DNA from: Clostridium ganghwense
Lineage (GTDB): Bacteria > Bacillota > Clostridia > Clostridiales > Clostridiaceae
NCBI RefSeq assembly: GCF_026735165.1
Contig: NZ_JAPQES010000004.1
Coordinates: 62,001-126,000, forward strand
Direction of reading: 5' to 3'
Length of the DNA stretch: 64,000 bases
Below the pieces are notes generated by a model. It worked only from the letters and a program-made list of their open reading frames with translations. It was not told the DNA's origin and ran no database searches. Shown in pieces: positions 46,422-54,449 of this stretch (its first letter is position 1; each line of letters begins with the position of its first letter). A program made the position numbers and the translations under genes.

Positions 46422-46534
46422 TAGTTTTCCTCCTTCTTTACTTATTATTATAGCCACTACAGTACATTATTTATTTACAGACTGGTTAACATTTCACCAT
46501 GATACAGCTATATAATCCATTTTTAACTAATATA

Positions 46535-46561
46535 AGCTGCCAGAAGAAACTACTAGCAGCT
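46535..46561 (-). terminator. Possible terminator after the MutS2-like gene
   Basis: Stem AGCTGC/GCAGCT with a 15-nt loop; minus-strand tail TTATATTAG is weak. Confidence 0.4.
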
Positions 46562-46586
46562 ATTTTAATACATTATTTTATTGATT

Positions 46587-48509
46587 TTATATTTTTAAAT
46601 CATTATTTCTTTTTCTCATATCTTTTTGTATTTTCTTTAATGCTTTTTTAGAACCTCTTTCAATATCTTTTTCTAATTTTCTTTTTCCATAAGAAATAAA
46701 TAAACTATCTAAATCATATCCTTCTGGATATAATTCTTCTCTTTTCAAATATAAAATTACTCTTTTAATATTCACTTTTTCAAATTTATCATCAGTCAAC
46801 ACTTCAATATTATTGAACTCGTCCCTTTCTTTATATACAATGGCACATTCATTTGTTTCTAGAAGTTTAACTTTATCTCCTTTTCTAAACTCGTATTTTT
46901 CTGCTTCTTCATTTATATTTTTGGACACTTTATCATTTTTATTAATTTTACTTCTCTTAACAAGCTCAAAATTATATTCTTTTCTATCAATATATTTTTT
47001 AGCTCTTTCTAAAACAGAAGTTTTCAATCCCATCTTTTTAGAAATCCATAGAGCATTACTTTCTCCTGACCTTCCTATTATTAACTTATATAAAGGTTCT
47101 AATGTTTCAGCATTAAACTTCATACATGCATTTTCAAACTCTGGATGATTCTGTGAAAACTTCTTAATCTCTGCATAATGAGTTGTTGCAATACTTATAC
47201 ATCCCATATGATAAAGTTCTTCTAATATTGCAATGGCAAGACCTGCACCCTCATTTGGTTCAGTTCCAGTTCCTATTTCATCAAATAATATAAGTGTTGA
47301 TTTATTAGAACCTCTCATTATCTCAGCAATATTTTTAATATGTGAAGAAAATGTACTAAGTGAGTTTTCTATACTTTGATTATCTCCTATATCAACAAAT
47401 ATATTTTGAAAAACTGAGAATTCTGTACCTTCTTGTGCCTCAATATGAAAACCAGATTGAACAGCTAATGTCAAAATTCCTATTGTTTTCAATACAATTG
47501 TTTTCCCCCCTGCATTAGGCCCTGTTATTATTAAACTTCTATAATCTTTCCCTACTTCAAACTCTAAAGGAACTACCTCACCTTTTAATAAAGGATGTTT
47601 TACATTTATTAATTTTATATATCCATTTGTATTAATTTTAGGTTCAATTCCTTTTATTTTATTGCTGTATTTGGCTTTAGCAAATACCATATCATATTCC
47701 GCCATTAACTCTAAATTAATATTAATTGCTTTTAAGTTTTCATAAATAATACCTGTTAAATAGGCAAGTATTTGATATTCTTCTGCCATTTCTTCTGCTT
47801 TTAAACTAACAAGTTCTATATTTAACTTTGAAACAGAACTAGGTTCTATAAACACAGTTGAACCTTTAGATGATGCATCAACTATTACTCCTTGAACTTG
47901 ATTTTTATATGAAGCCTTAATAGGAACTACATATCTCTCATTTCTTTTGCTTATAAAAAACTCTTGAATATATTTTTTATTTTTAGATGATGTAATAAAT
48001 TTATTTAATCTATCTTCGATTTTCACCTCTGTATTTTCTATATGTCTTCTTATTCTTTTAAGTTCTTTGGTTGCTGAAGAATCTATTCTATTACCTTTTA
48101 TTGAATAATTAATTTCTTCTTCAATCTTCTGAAGCTCAGTAATTGAATTAGCATATTCACTTAAAATAGGAGCATAAAATTCTTGACTCATCATAAATTT
48201 CTTTATTTTTCTACATCCTCTTAATAAATCTGATATCATAACTAATTCTTCTGGATGCAAAATAACACCTTTACTTACTTTCTCTATCAAATCTTTTATA
48301 TTGTATAGTCCTTGTAATGGAACATAATTTGAATTATTTAATATATTTTTAGCTTCACTTGTTTCCTTTAACCTTCTTGTTACTACATTTATATTACTAG
48401 ATGGTTGTAATCTATCAATCAAATCTTTTCCCAATCCACTTGTGCAGAACCCTTTAACTATTTCTTTTAATTTATTATATTCTAATGTTTCAAATGTTTT
48501 TGTATTCAA
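46587..48509 (-). CDS. MutS2-like ATPase lacking the Smr nuclease domain
   Basis: 640 residues. MutS-core helices (about 1-290), then the ABC-type ATPase: Walker A GPNAGGKTIVLKTIG, Walker B LILFDEIGTGTEPNEG, and ATTHYAEIKKF. Full MutS2 is near 785 residues and ends in an Smr endonuclease domain; here the C-terminal 120 residues are lysine-rich (LEKDIERGSKKALKKIQKD) with a KOW-like strand segment (FRKGDKVKLLETNECAIVYKERDEF) but no Smr motif. It probably recognises branched DNA or collided ribosomes without cutting, or is a specialised paralogue. GGGAGAG precedes the ATG. Confidence 0.85.
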   Translation of the reverse strand: MNTKTFETLEYNKLKEIVKGFCTSGLGKDLIDRLQPSSNINVVTRRLKETSEAKNILNNSNYVPLQGLYNIKDLIEKVSKGVILHPEELVMISDLLRGCRKIKKFMMSQEFYAPILSEYANSITELQKIEEEINYSIKGNRIDSSATKELKRIRRHIENTEVKIEDRLNKFITSSKNKKYIQEFFISKRNERYVVPIKASYKNQVQGVIVDASSKGSTVFIEPSSVSKLNIELVSLKAEEMAEEYQILAYLTGIIYENLKAININLELMAEYDMVFAKAKYSNKIKGIEPKINTNGYIKLINVKHPLLKGEVVPLEFEVGKDYRSLIITGPNAGGKTIVLKTIGILTLAVQSGFHIEAQEGTEFSVFQNIFVDIGDNQSIENSLSTFSSHIKNIAEIMRGSNKSTLILFDEIGTGTEPNEGAGLAIAILEELYHMGCISIATTHYAEIKKFSQNHPEFENACMKFNAETLEPLYKLIIGRSGESNALWISKKMGLKTSVLERAKKYIDRKEYNFELVKRSKINKNDKVSKNINEEAEKYEFRKGDKVKLLETNECAIVYKERDEFNNIEVLTDDKFEKVNIKRVILYLKREELYPEGYDLDSLFISYGKRKLEKDIERGSKKALKKIQKDMRKRNNDLKI

Positions 48510-48585
48510 TGTTCTCTCTCCCTTTATAGAAAATTTTTATTTTCTATAAAGATACGTACTTCCACTAGGTAGACTTGAAGCACTA

Positions 48586-48852
48586 TAATAAAAAAAGCTG
48601 TGGATACACCCACAACTTAGTAATCTTCATTTAAAATAGATAAACTTCTAGTATATATGCATACTCTATCTATCTTAAAGTATTTGATAAGTGGCTTTTA
48701 GTATCTTCATAGTCAAACCGAATAAATCCCATGATAAATAAAGGTATATCGAATACCTTTTTGAAAGAATTTATTCATTTATAAGTTTTGTCTATTTAAA
48801 TACTACCCCGCTCATCAAGCACCTCTTCTTCATTTTATTTTTTAATCTACCC
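48586..48852 (-). ncRNA. Candidate structured non-coding RNA, about 270 nt
   Basis: Minus-strand transcript bounded by a strong promoter (48859-48887) and an intrinsic terminator (48588-48618) with no gene between; the only open frame is a 13-codon one without Shine-Dalgarno. Nested complementarity: outer stem 48720-48727/48769-48776 (GAATAAAT/ATTTATTC) encloses a perfect hairpin 48740-48747/48753-48760 (AAAGGTAT/ATACCTTT); another pair 48637-48642/48667-48672 encloses 48650-48654/48661-48665. The 5' part has a G-rich segment AGAGGTGCTTGATGAGCGGGG, in shorter form GATGAGCGGGGTAGTA, unlike the surrounding AT sequence. It is either a standalone RNA (the abundant raiA-motif type is one class to test) or an attenuating leader of the mutS2-like gene. 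Confidence 0.6.
48588..48618 (-). terminator. Terminator of the candidate ncRNA
   Basis: 9-bp stem AAGTTGTGG/CCACAGCTT (one wobble), 6-nt loop, then TTTTTTTATTATA on the minus strand. It lies 80 nt before the mutS2-like start. Confidence 0.82.
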
Positions 48853-48858
48853 AAAATC

Positions 48859-48887
48859 AGTTTAAAACACTTCATATTTTATGTCAA
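48859..48887 (-). promoter_or_regulatory. Promoter of the candidate ncRNA
   Basis: Minus-strand TTGACA (48887-48882), 17-bp spacer, TAAACT (48864-48859). Perfect -35 with ideal spacing; the -10 matches at four of six bases. The remaining gap up to 49141 holds no recognisable gene apart from an IR CTCAAT/ATTGAG near 49040-49065. Confidence 0.7.
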
Positions 48888-49141
48888 GTATTTATGACAG
48901 TTGAAACTTCAAAATAGAGAAGTTGAGGTAAAAAAATCACAAATAGTAATAAAATCTCTTTACATTTTCCACATAGCATATTACAATTAATCTGACTTAT
49001 CCTGTGAAACTAATTTATAAACTGGTTTATTTATCTCAATAAAATACTTTATTTAAATTGAGATTAACTCCAATATACTCCAGTATATAAACTATAGTAT
49101 AAGTTTAAAATATTATTATCACACTAGAAAGTGGTGCTATA

Positions 49142-49468
49142 ATGAAAACATTTAAAAATCTTATTGATGAAACTTTACAAGTTGAAGACTTAGATGAATT
49201 AGAAGCAGCAGCAGATTTATTTCAATTTGGTATTGAAAAGGGATATTACAATAAAAAGCAGGTAGATGAATTTAATACTACCTATTGGAAAGTAAAAAAT
49301 AAATATTTAGCTTATGATATCTCTAAAACAATAAAAGTAAATACTTTAGATATTCTTACAATAGTTTCTAAAGCTCCAACTAATATAAAAAATGATGAAG
49401 CTGAACTGCTTAACTATGTAAATGGACGTATAAAAGCTCTTAAGGGTAAACTTACAGGACTTAAATAA
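49142..49468 (+). CDS. Small hypothetical protein
   Basis: 108 residues, acidic helical N-terminus (LIDETLQVEDLDELEAAADLF) and basic C-terminus (NGRIKALKGKLTGLK). No domain, signal or membrane segment recognised. A weak Shine-Dalgarno (AGAAAGTGG) precedes the ATG. A terminator follows, supporting a real monocistronic gene. Function unknown. Confidence 0.6.
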   Translation: MKTFKNLIDETLQVEDLDELEAAADLFQFGIEKGYYNKKQVDEFNTTYWKVKNKYLAYDISKTIKVNTLDILTIVSKAPTNIKNDEAELLNYVNGRIKALKGKLTGLK

Positions 49469-49494
49469 TTTTAAATACAGTTCAATCATTAAAG

Positions 49495-49550
49495 ACGTCC
49501 TTTCTCCATACTAACTCTTAATTTTGGGAAAGGATGTACTTTTTTCTTTT
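49495..49550 (+). terminator. Terminator after the 108-residue protein gene
   Basis: Stem of about 12 bp (ACGTCCTTTC region with GAAAGGATGT, one wobble and one bulge), followed by ACTTTTTTCTTTT. Confidence 0.75.
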
Positions 49551-49770
49551 ATGCTTTTTCAACAGCCTAAATATTGGGGAACTTGGTTCTCTAATCTCTC
49601 GATTTTCTCCACCTTTTATTTTTCTATCTTCACTAATATAAATTTCATTATAAAAACCTCTAATTTATTTTTTTATATTACTATCTGTCTTACTAAGATT
49701 TCTATACTATATAAGATAACAAAAGTATTTTACATACTTACATAATAAATATAATTAATTTATAATTATA

Positions 49771-49825
49771 TTGTATACAAACTCTATATAAGTGTATTTA
49801 GTATTAGAATTTAATACTAAATACA
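49771..49825. promoter_or_regulatory. TTGTATACAA palindrome and long inverted repeat upstream of the LUD gene
   Basis: TTGTATACAA (49771-49780) is a perfect palindrome. At 49793-49825 a perfect 14-bp inverted repeat (TGTATTTAGTATTA and its complement) surrounds GAATT. Both lie 75-130 nt before the LUD-protein start, in a 430-nt gap with no gene other than the preceding terminator. Confidence 0.5.
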
Positions 49826-49900
49826 TTTATAACTTCATAAAACAATATATTTTATATCAAAAGTAATTTTGTGAATTTATTATATAAGGAGGTTAGCTTT

Positions 49901-50542
49901 ATGGATAAAAATGTAGAATGGGTTATTGAAAAAAAACTTCAAAGAACAATTGAAAACTTAGAAAAAAACAATATGGGAGCTTATTTTGTAAAAGATGAGA
50001 ATTCTCTACTTGAAAAAATTAGTGAACTTATCAATGAAGGTGATACAGTATCAGTAGGAGGTTCTATGTCTCTTTTTGAAACAGGAGTTATTGATATGCT
50101 TCGCAGCGGTAAATATAATTTCTTAGATAGATATAAGCCTAATTTAACTAAAGAGGATATTAAAGAAATTTATAGAAAAAGTTTTTATGCTGATGCATAT
50201 TTTACAAGCAGTAATGCCGTAACTGAAGATGGAGAACTTTATAATGTAGATGGAACTGGTAATCGAGTAGCTGCTATGATTTATGGACCTGATAAGGTAA
50301 TAGTAGTTATAGGACTCAATAAAATAGTAAAAAATTTAGATGAAGCTATTGAAAGAAATAGAAGATGTGCTGCACCAGCAAATGCTAAAAGATTAGATAG
50401 GAAAACTCCTTGTGCTAAGCTAGGTTATTGTGTAGACTGTAATAGTCCTGAAAGAATTTGTAATGACTATGTTTTAATAAGGAAACAAGGTCAAAAAGGA
50501 AGAATTAATGTTATAATCGTTGGAAAAGAATTAGGCTACTAA
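49901..50542 (+). CDS. LUD-domain protein (LutC/YkgG-like)
   Basis: 213 residues from the ATG at 49901 (AAGGAGG upstream). DUF162/LUD fold: EGDTVSVGGSMSLFETGVIDML, FTSSNAVTEDGELYNVDGTGNRVAAMIYGP and VIVVIGLNKIVKNLDEAIERN. A Cys-bearing C-terminal stretch (CAAPANAKRL, PCAKLGYCVDC, ERICNDY) is typical of the clostridial stand-alone form. In operons LutC belongs to a lactate-oxidising iron-sulfur complex; here no LutA or LutB is near, so the role is open. Confidence 0.9.
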   Translation: MDKNVEWVIEKKLQRTIENLEKNNMGAYFVKDENSLLEKISELINEGDTVSVGGSMSLFETGVIDMLRSGKYNFLDRYKPNLTKEDIKEIYRKSFYADAYFTSSNAVTEDGELYNVDGTGNRVAAMIYGPDKVIVVIGLNKIVKNLDEAIERNRRCAAPANAKRLDRKTPCAKLGYCVDCNSPERICNDYVLIRKQGQKGRINVIIVGKELGY

Positions 50543-50548
50543 TAAAAG

Positions 50549-50590
50549 CTCCTCCTTATCTACCATTTAAATAAATGAGATAAGGAGGAG
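50549..50590. terminator. Bidirectional terminator between LUD and GNAT genes
   Basis: Perfect 13-bp stem CTCCTCCTTATCT/AGATAAGGAGGAG, 16-nt loop. Tails are TTCTTATTT on plus and CTTTTATT on minus; serves two convergent genes. Confidence 0.82.
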
Positions 50591-50593
50591 TTC

Positions 50594-51211
50594 TTATTTA
50601 TGTCTTATCATAGCCCAATTAGATAAATTAGTTCCAGGAATTTTTCCTTGCTCAACTACTCTAAATCCGTATTTTTCATAGATTGACACATTATACTCAC
50701 TTTGGGTTTGTAAAAAGCACGGTAATTTTTCTCTGTCTACTCGTTCAAACATATCTTTTAAAAGAGTTCGTGCAAACCCTCTTCCTTGAAAAACAGGATC
50801 TACAGCAATAGGTGATAAAAATAAATGAGGAAAATTTGCATATTTCTTATGTAACTGCGACTCATATTCCCCAAATGAAGATAATCTTGTCATAACACTT
50901 TTACCTGCTTTAAGAAAGAGGGGAAAACCTCCACATCTAAGCATTCTCCATGGAGTCATAGCAGCATTTTTATGTGGAATCCAAACTGCAAGCCCTTCAA
51001 CATCTGGAGAAATTGCATAAGCTTCTCCATATGTGATACCATAGCACATTCTGAATTGAAAGAGATGAGGTAAAATTCTTTTTCTTTCCTCTTCATCTGG
51101 AATAAGATAAGAATATACTGGATCATTTTCAAATGCCTTAGTTAGTGTTTCTACTGCAGGTTTAATATGGGCTTTCGTCAAGAGAAAAATATTCTCTAAA
51201 TCTTTTACCAT
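50594..51211 (-). CDS. GNAT-family N-acetyltransferase
   Basis: 205 residues. Acetyl-CoA-binding motif A in LSPIAVDPVFQGRGFARTLL and motif B in SEYNVSIYEKYGFRVVEQG. The central part (AYAISPDVEGLAVWIPHKNAAMT) is like the YdjO/puromycin-acetyltransferase-type subgroup. Substrate unknown. Its upstream region carries a cluster of palindromes suggesting tight regulation, possibly by the MarR protein encoded divergently. Confidence 0.88.
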   Translation of the reverse strand: MVKDLENIFLLTKAHIKPAVETLTKAFENDPVYSYLIPDEEERKRILPHLFQFRMCYGITYGEAYAISPDVEGLAVWIPHKNAAMTPWRMLRCGGFPLFLKAGKSVMTRLSSFGEYESQLHKKYANFPHLFLSPIAVDPVFQGRGFARTLLKDMFERVDREKLPCFLQTQSEYNVSIYEKYGFRVVEQGKIPGTNLSNWAMIRHK

Positions 51212-51236
51212 ATACTATTCCCCCAAAAATAAACAT

Positions 51237-51291
51237 ACTATTATAATAGTTATATTAGTATAATAGTTGTATTAACATAACTATTATACTA
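51237..51291. promoter_or_regulatory. Operator array between GNAT and marR genes
   Basis: ACTATTATAATAGT (51237-51250) is a perfect palindrome; 51256-51268 and 51279-51291 form a perfect 13-bp inverted repeat (TAGTATAATAGTT/AACTATTATACTA) around a 10-nt spacer. The half-site ACTATTATA thus occurs four times in 55 bp, 26-80 bp before the GNAT start, and includes TATAAT-like boxes. Confidence 0.65.
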
Positions 51292-51493
51292 GCATAATAA
51301 TCCAACTTATTCTATTTGTCAATAAATTGTTAAATAAATTTACTACTCTTGCCCTTTACTCCTTCCCATTAACTATTAAATTGCTTTTTCTTTGCTTTCA
51401 ATATTTCTCTTATTTTGTGTTATACTTTTCATAGAACTTCTACTTAACAATTATTTGGTTATAATAAAATTTAGATGTGCTAGGAGGATTATT

Positions 51494-51937
51494 TTGAGCA
51501 ACATAGATTTTGAAAGAATGATTAAAAATATGTTTGGAATAAATTCAATCATGAAAAGGAAACTAATGAATCCAGAAGTTTTCTTAAAAGATACAAATAT
51601 TACTTTATCTCATTTAAGAATATTATTTATGCTTTTCTATAATACAGATCTTTCAGTTTCACAAATAAGTAAAGACACTTTTATTTCAAAACCTAATTGT
51701 AGTAAAGCTATCGATATACTAATAAAAAGTGGATTAGCCAATCGTAACCATGATGAGAATGATAGAAGAATAATAAAAATTTCTCTAACTGAGGCTGGAA
51801 AATCTTTTGTTAAAAAAAAGAAAAAAGAAATTATAATGCATATGAAAAATCAACTTATAGAGTTAGACAATGCGGATATTATCACACTTAATAATGCTGC
51901 TGAAGATTTTTATAGAATTGTTTCTAAGTTAAAATAG
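51494..51937 (+). CDS. MarR-family transcriptional regulator
   Basis: 147 residues from a TTG at 51494, which has AGGAGG at ideal spacing; the open frame extends 34 codons upstream but that part is hydrophobic and unrelated to MarR. Winged-helix core: HLRILFMLFYNTDLSVSQISKDTFISKPNCSKAIDILIKSGLANR, wing NDRRIIKISLTEAGKSF. Probably acts on the operator array 200-250 nt upstream and hence on the GNAT gene. Confidence 0.88.
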   Translation: MSNIDFERMIKNMFGINSIMKRKLMNPEVFLKDTNITLSHLRILFMLFYNTDLSVSQISKDTFISKPNCSKAIDILIKSGLANRNHDENDRRIIKISLTEAGKSFVKKKKKEIIMHMKNQLIELDNADIITLNNAAEDFYRIVSKLK

Positions 51938-52126
51938 GGTTCACCAAATATCACTACATTTAATATAATAAACTGATAATACTCTTATTTTCTACTATTA
52001 ATAAATAATTGCAGAATATAAAATTATAAAAATTTATAACTAATCTATATACTTAGGAGATATTAAACCAATAATTTTAGAATTCTGTAATCGACTATAT
52101 TATTTTATATTTTGGAGTGGTATTTA

Positions 52127-53038
52127 ATGAATAACTATAATAATTGTGAAAAAAACCTCCCTAGGAGTTGGGACAAACTTTCTTATACTGGTGCTAAACG
52201 TGTTCCACTATCTGAAGAACCTGATGCAGGTTCATGGCCTACTTTTTTTATAAAAAGAGATGAAAATGGAAACTTCTTAGATGATGAAGGTAAACCTATA
52301 TATGCAGGTATTCGTACTCCCAACAATGGAATAGATTTCGAAGGTGAACAATTAGAAAGAGTAAGAAAAGTTTTACAATGCTTAAATCATAGAAGAAGGG
52401 CTATAGCAAGATATTGGGGTGCCGGCCCAGCCTCTAAGCAGTGGACTCCTATTATAGATAGACTTATCGATACCTATGGAGTTTCAGCTCCAAGAGCTGC
52501 CAGAATCTTAGCTGCAGTTTATTCTGCAATTAATGATGCATTTGTAATTGCATGGTACTACAAATATTTGTGGAAAGTAGCTAGACCCAACCAATTAGAT
52601 CAAGAACTAGTACCTCTATTATGTACACCTGAACATCCATCATATCCTTCTGGGCATGCCACTGTTGCTGGTTGTGCTGAAGTAGTATTAAGTTATTTCT
52701 TTGAAAGTGAAAAACGACAGCTTCACTACTTAGCTGAAGAATGCGCAGTGTCTAGACTATATGCTGGAGTACACTTTCCAATAGACAATGACGAGGGATT
52801 AAGACTTGGTCGTTATATTGGAAATATTATTGTTAATATATTGAAGAAACAATCCTCAATTAGTCAAAATGCTATAGATTATCCTATTTTAGAAGATAAA
52901 GAGGCTGACTTGAATCCACCACCTTACAGACGACAGGTAATTCCTTTTGAATATGAAGATGATTGTAGATCAAGTTCTCTTGATAATAAAAATAATTGTA
53001 AATGTAAAACCTTAGATGATGATAAATATTATGATTAA
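52127..53038 (+). CDS. Vanadium-dependent haloperoxidase/PAP2-superfamily protein
   Basis: 303 residues from the ATG at 52127 (GGAGTGG upstream). All three PAP2/haloperoxidase vanadate- or phosphate-binding motifs are present: K-x6-RP in KYLWKVARP, PSGH in SYPSGHATVAG, and SRLYAGVHFPIDNDEG. No membrane segment or signal peptide, unlike lipid phosphatases; the ExxHxSxPSGH-like preface (LLCTPEHPSYPSGH) is haloperoxidase-like. The last 60 residues are Asn/Asp/Cys-rich (NNCKCK) and low-complexity. Could be a soluble acid phosphatase. Single gene with terminator. Confidence 0.85.
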   Translation: MNNYNNCEKNLPRSWDKLSYTGAKRVPLSEEPDAGSWPTFFIKRDENGNFLDDEGKPIYAGIRTPNNGIDFEGEQLERVRKVLQCLNHRRRAIARYWGAGPASKQWTPIIDRLIDTYGVSAPRAARILAAVYSAINDAFVIAWYYKYLWKVARPNQLDQELVPLLCTPEHPSYPSGHATVAGCAEVVLSYFFESEKRQLHYLAEECAVSRLYAGVHFPIDNDEGLRLGRYIGNIIVNILKKQSSISQNAIDYPILEDKEADLNPPPYRRQVIPFEYEDDCRSSSLDNKNNCKCKTLDDDKYYD

Positions 53039-53064
53039 CTTTTAATTGATTATCTATAAAAGTT

Positions 53065-53110
53065 AAAATAAGTCTAAAGATAGATAACATCTATCTTTAG
53101 ACTTATTTTA
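53065..53110 (+). terminator. Terminator of the haloperoxidase-like gene
   Basis: Perfect stem of at least 20 bp starting AAAATAAGTCTAAAG, loop of 3 nt, tail TATTTAT. Long enough to work on both strands. Confidence 0.88.
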
Positions 53111-53172
53111 TTTATATCAGCAAAATTATCATAACTATTCACTAGTTACTAAAATAATATTTTTTCGATTTT

Positions 53173-53595
53173 TTATAAATCCTTTTTCATGCAAATATGA
53201 TCAATTCCAGCTTCATTAAAAATTTTACCATAAGCTTCAAATCCTAATTTTTCGTAAAAATTTTTTGCATAAAATTGAGCATGTAATCTAATTTCATTTG
53301 CCCCTAATTCCTCTGCTTTCATTAACATATTTTCCATAAGCACTTTACCATATTTCTTTCCTCGATACTCCTTTAGAACAGCCACTCTTCCTATTACATA
53401 ATATTTTTTTTTCTCTAATAATCTTCCAACAGTAACTGGTTTATCATTTTCATATATTACTATGTGGTGTGCTGTATCATCAAGCTCATCTATCTCAATT
53501 TCTATTGGGACATTTTGTTCCTTTACAAACACTTCTTTACGAATCATATTTGCATCTTTAAAATCTTCTTTTCCTTTTGACCATTTTATTTTCAT
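53173..53595 (-). CDS. GNAT-family N-acetyltransferase (ElaA/YjcF-like)
   Basis: 140 residues. N-terminal block MIRKEVFVKEQNVPIEIEIDELD is characteristic of the ElaA/YjcF subgroup; motif A is IGRVAVLKEYRGKKYGKVLM, followed by HAQFYAKNFYEKLGFEAYG. Substrate unknown. Divergent from the YheO-type regulator gene across an AT-rich gap with a long inverted repeat. Confidence 0.88.
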   Translation of the reverse strand: MKIKWSKGKEDFKDANMIRKEVFVKEQNVPIEIEIDELDDTAHHIVIYENDKPVTVGRLLEKKKYYVIGRVAVLKEYRGKKYGKVLMENMLMKAEELGANEIRLHAQFYAKNFYEKLGFEAYGKIFNEAGIDHICMKKDL

Positions 53596-53660
53596 ATCTT
53601 CTTAACCCCCAATTTATATCTTTTTATTTTATATAATTCTTTATAGTTCTCATCAATTTC

Positions 53661-53708
53661 ATATAATTTTTTATATATTTATATTGATTTTTATATAAAA
53701 AATTATAT
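53661..53708. repeat. Perfect 17-bp inverted repeat in a divergent promoter region
   Basis: ATATAATTTTTTATATA (53661-53677) and its exact complement (53692-53708), 14 nt apart. Lies between the GNAT gene and the YheO-type operon; may be an operator or stem-loop. Pure A/T composition raises the chance expectation. Confidence 0.45.
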
Positions 53709-53807
53709 AATTATAATAAAAAACAGCTTTTATATTTAAAATATTATATGAATTTTTATAACTCTTCAAGTATTTATATATTTTTTTATATGTTTGGAGT
53801 GACTTTA

Positions 53808-54449
53808 ATGATAAATAAAGATTTAGAAAGATATATTCCTATAGCAAATTTAATGGCTAAAACTTTTGGTAAAAACTGCGAAGTTGTTATTCATGATTTA
53901 TCAGTTCCTCAAAATTCTGTAGTTTATACTGTTAATAACCATGTGACTGGGAGAAAGGTTGGCCAAACATTTGACCATTTAGTTAAACAAGTTTTACTCT
54001 CTAAAAATTTTGATGGAGATTATGCTGCAAATTATAAAACTATTACGGAAGATGGTAAAGAAATAAAATCTTCTACTGCTCTTATTAGAAATTCTAAAAA
54101 TGAAGTAATTGGTGCCTTATGTGTAAATTATGATTTGGAACCTATGAAAAACATGAAAAATTTTTTAGATGACTTTATGAAAGTTGAAGAAGAAAAAGTG
54201 AAAGAAGAAGTTGAACCATTTAATAACGTAATAGAAATAGTAGATGATTTAATTGATAAAATAATCACTAATACCAATGTAGATACTTTAAAACGAAAAG
54301 AAAAAATAGAGCTAATAAAATTTATGGACAATAAAGGAATATTTCTAATTAAAGGAGCTATTGAAAAAGTAGCTGAAAAACTAAACATTTCTAAAGTAAC
54401 TGTATATAGTTATTTAGATGAAATAAAAAAAAATGAGGAGGAACGCTAA
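53808..54449 (+). CDS. YheO-family PAS/HTH transcriptional regulator
   Basis: 213 residues from the ATG at 53808 (TTGGAGTG upstream; the frame extends 20 codons earlier without a start signal). N-terminal YheO-like PAS domain (about 1-110; FGKNCEVVIHDLSVPQNSVVYTVNNHVTGR, NEVIGALCVNYDLEPM) and C-terminal HTH (VAEKLNISKVTVYSYLDEI). Its stop overlaps the ridA start by one base (TAATG), so it leads the operon and probably controls it. In enteric bacteria similar regulators govern D-amino-acid or dipeptide catabolism; ligand here unknown. Confidence 0.9.
   Translation: MINKDLERYIPIANLMAKTFGKNCEVVIHDLSVPQNSVVYTVNNHVTGRKVGQTFDHLVKQVLLSKNFDGDYAANYKTITEDGKEIKSSTALIRNSKNEVIGALCVNYDLEPMKNMKNFLDDFMKVEEEKVKEEVEPFNNVIEIVDDLIDKIITNTNVDTLKRKEKIELIKFMDNKGIFLIKGAIEKVAEKLNISKVTVYSYLDEIKKNEEER

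Noticed and set aside
48586-48852. T-box or lysine riboswitch as the identity of the structured RNA
   Set aside because: I see no T-box sequence before the terminator and no downstream aminoacyl-tRNA or lysine-related gene; the lysine riboswitch core elements do not line up.
49524-49745. Open frame of 73 codons after the 108-residue protein gene
   Set aside because: It starts inside a terminator stem and its product is a low-complexity Phe/Ile/Tyr string typical of AT-rich non-coding DNA.
51392-51493. Hydrophobic N-terminal extension of the MarR regulator
   Set aside because: MarR proteins are soluble, and AGGAGG at 51482-51487 points to the TTG at 51494.
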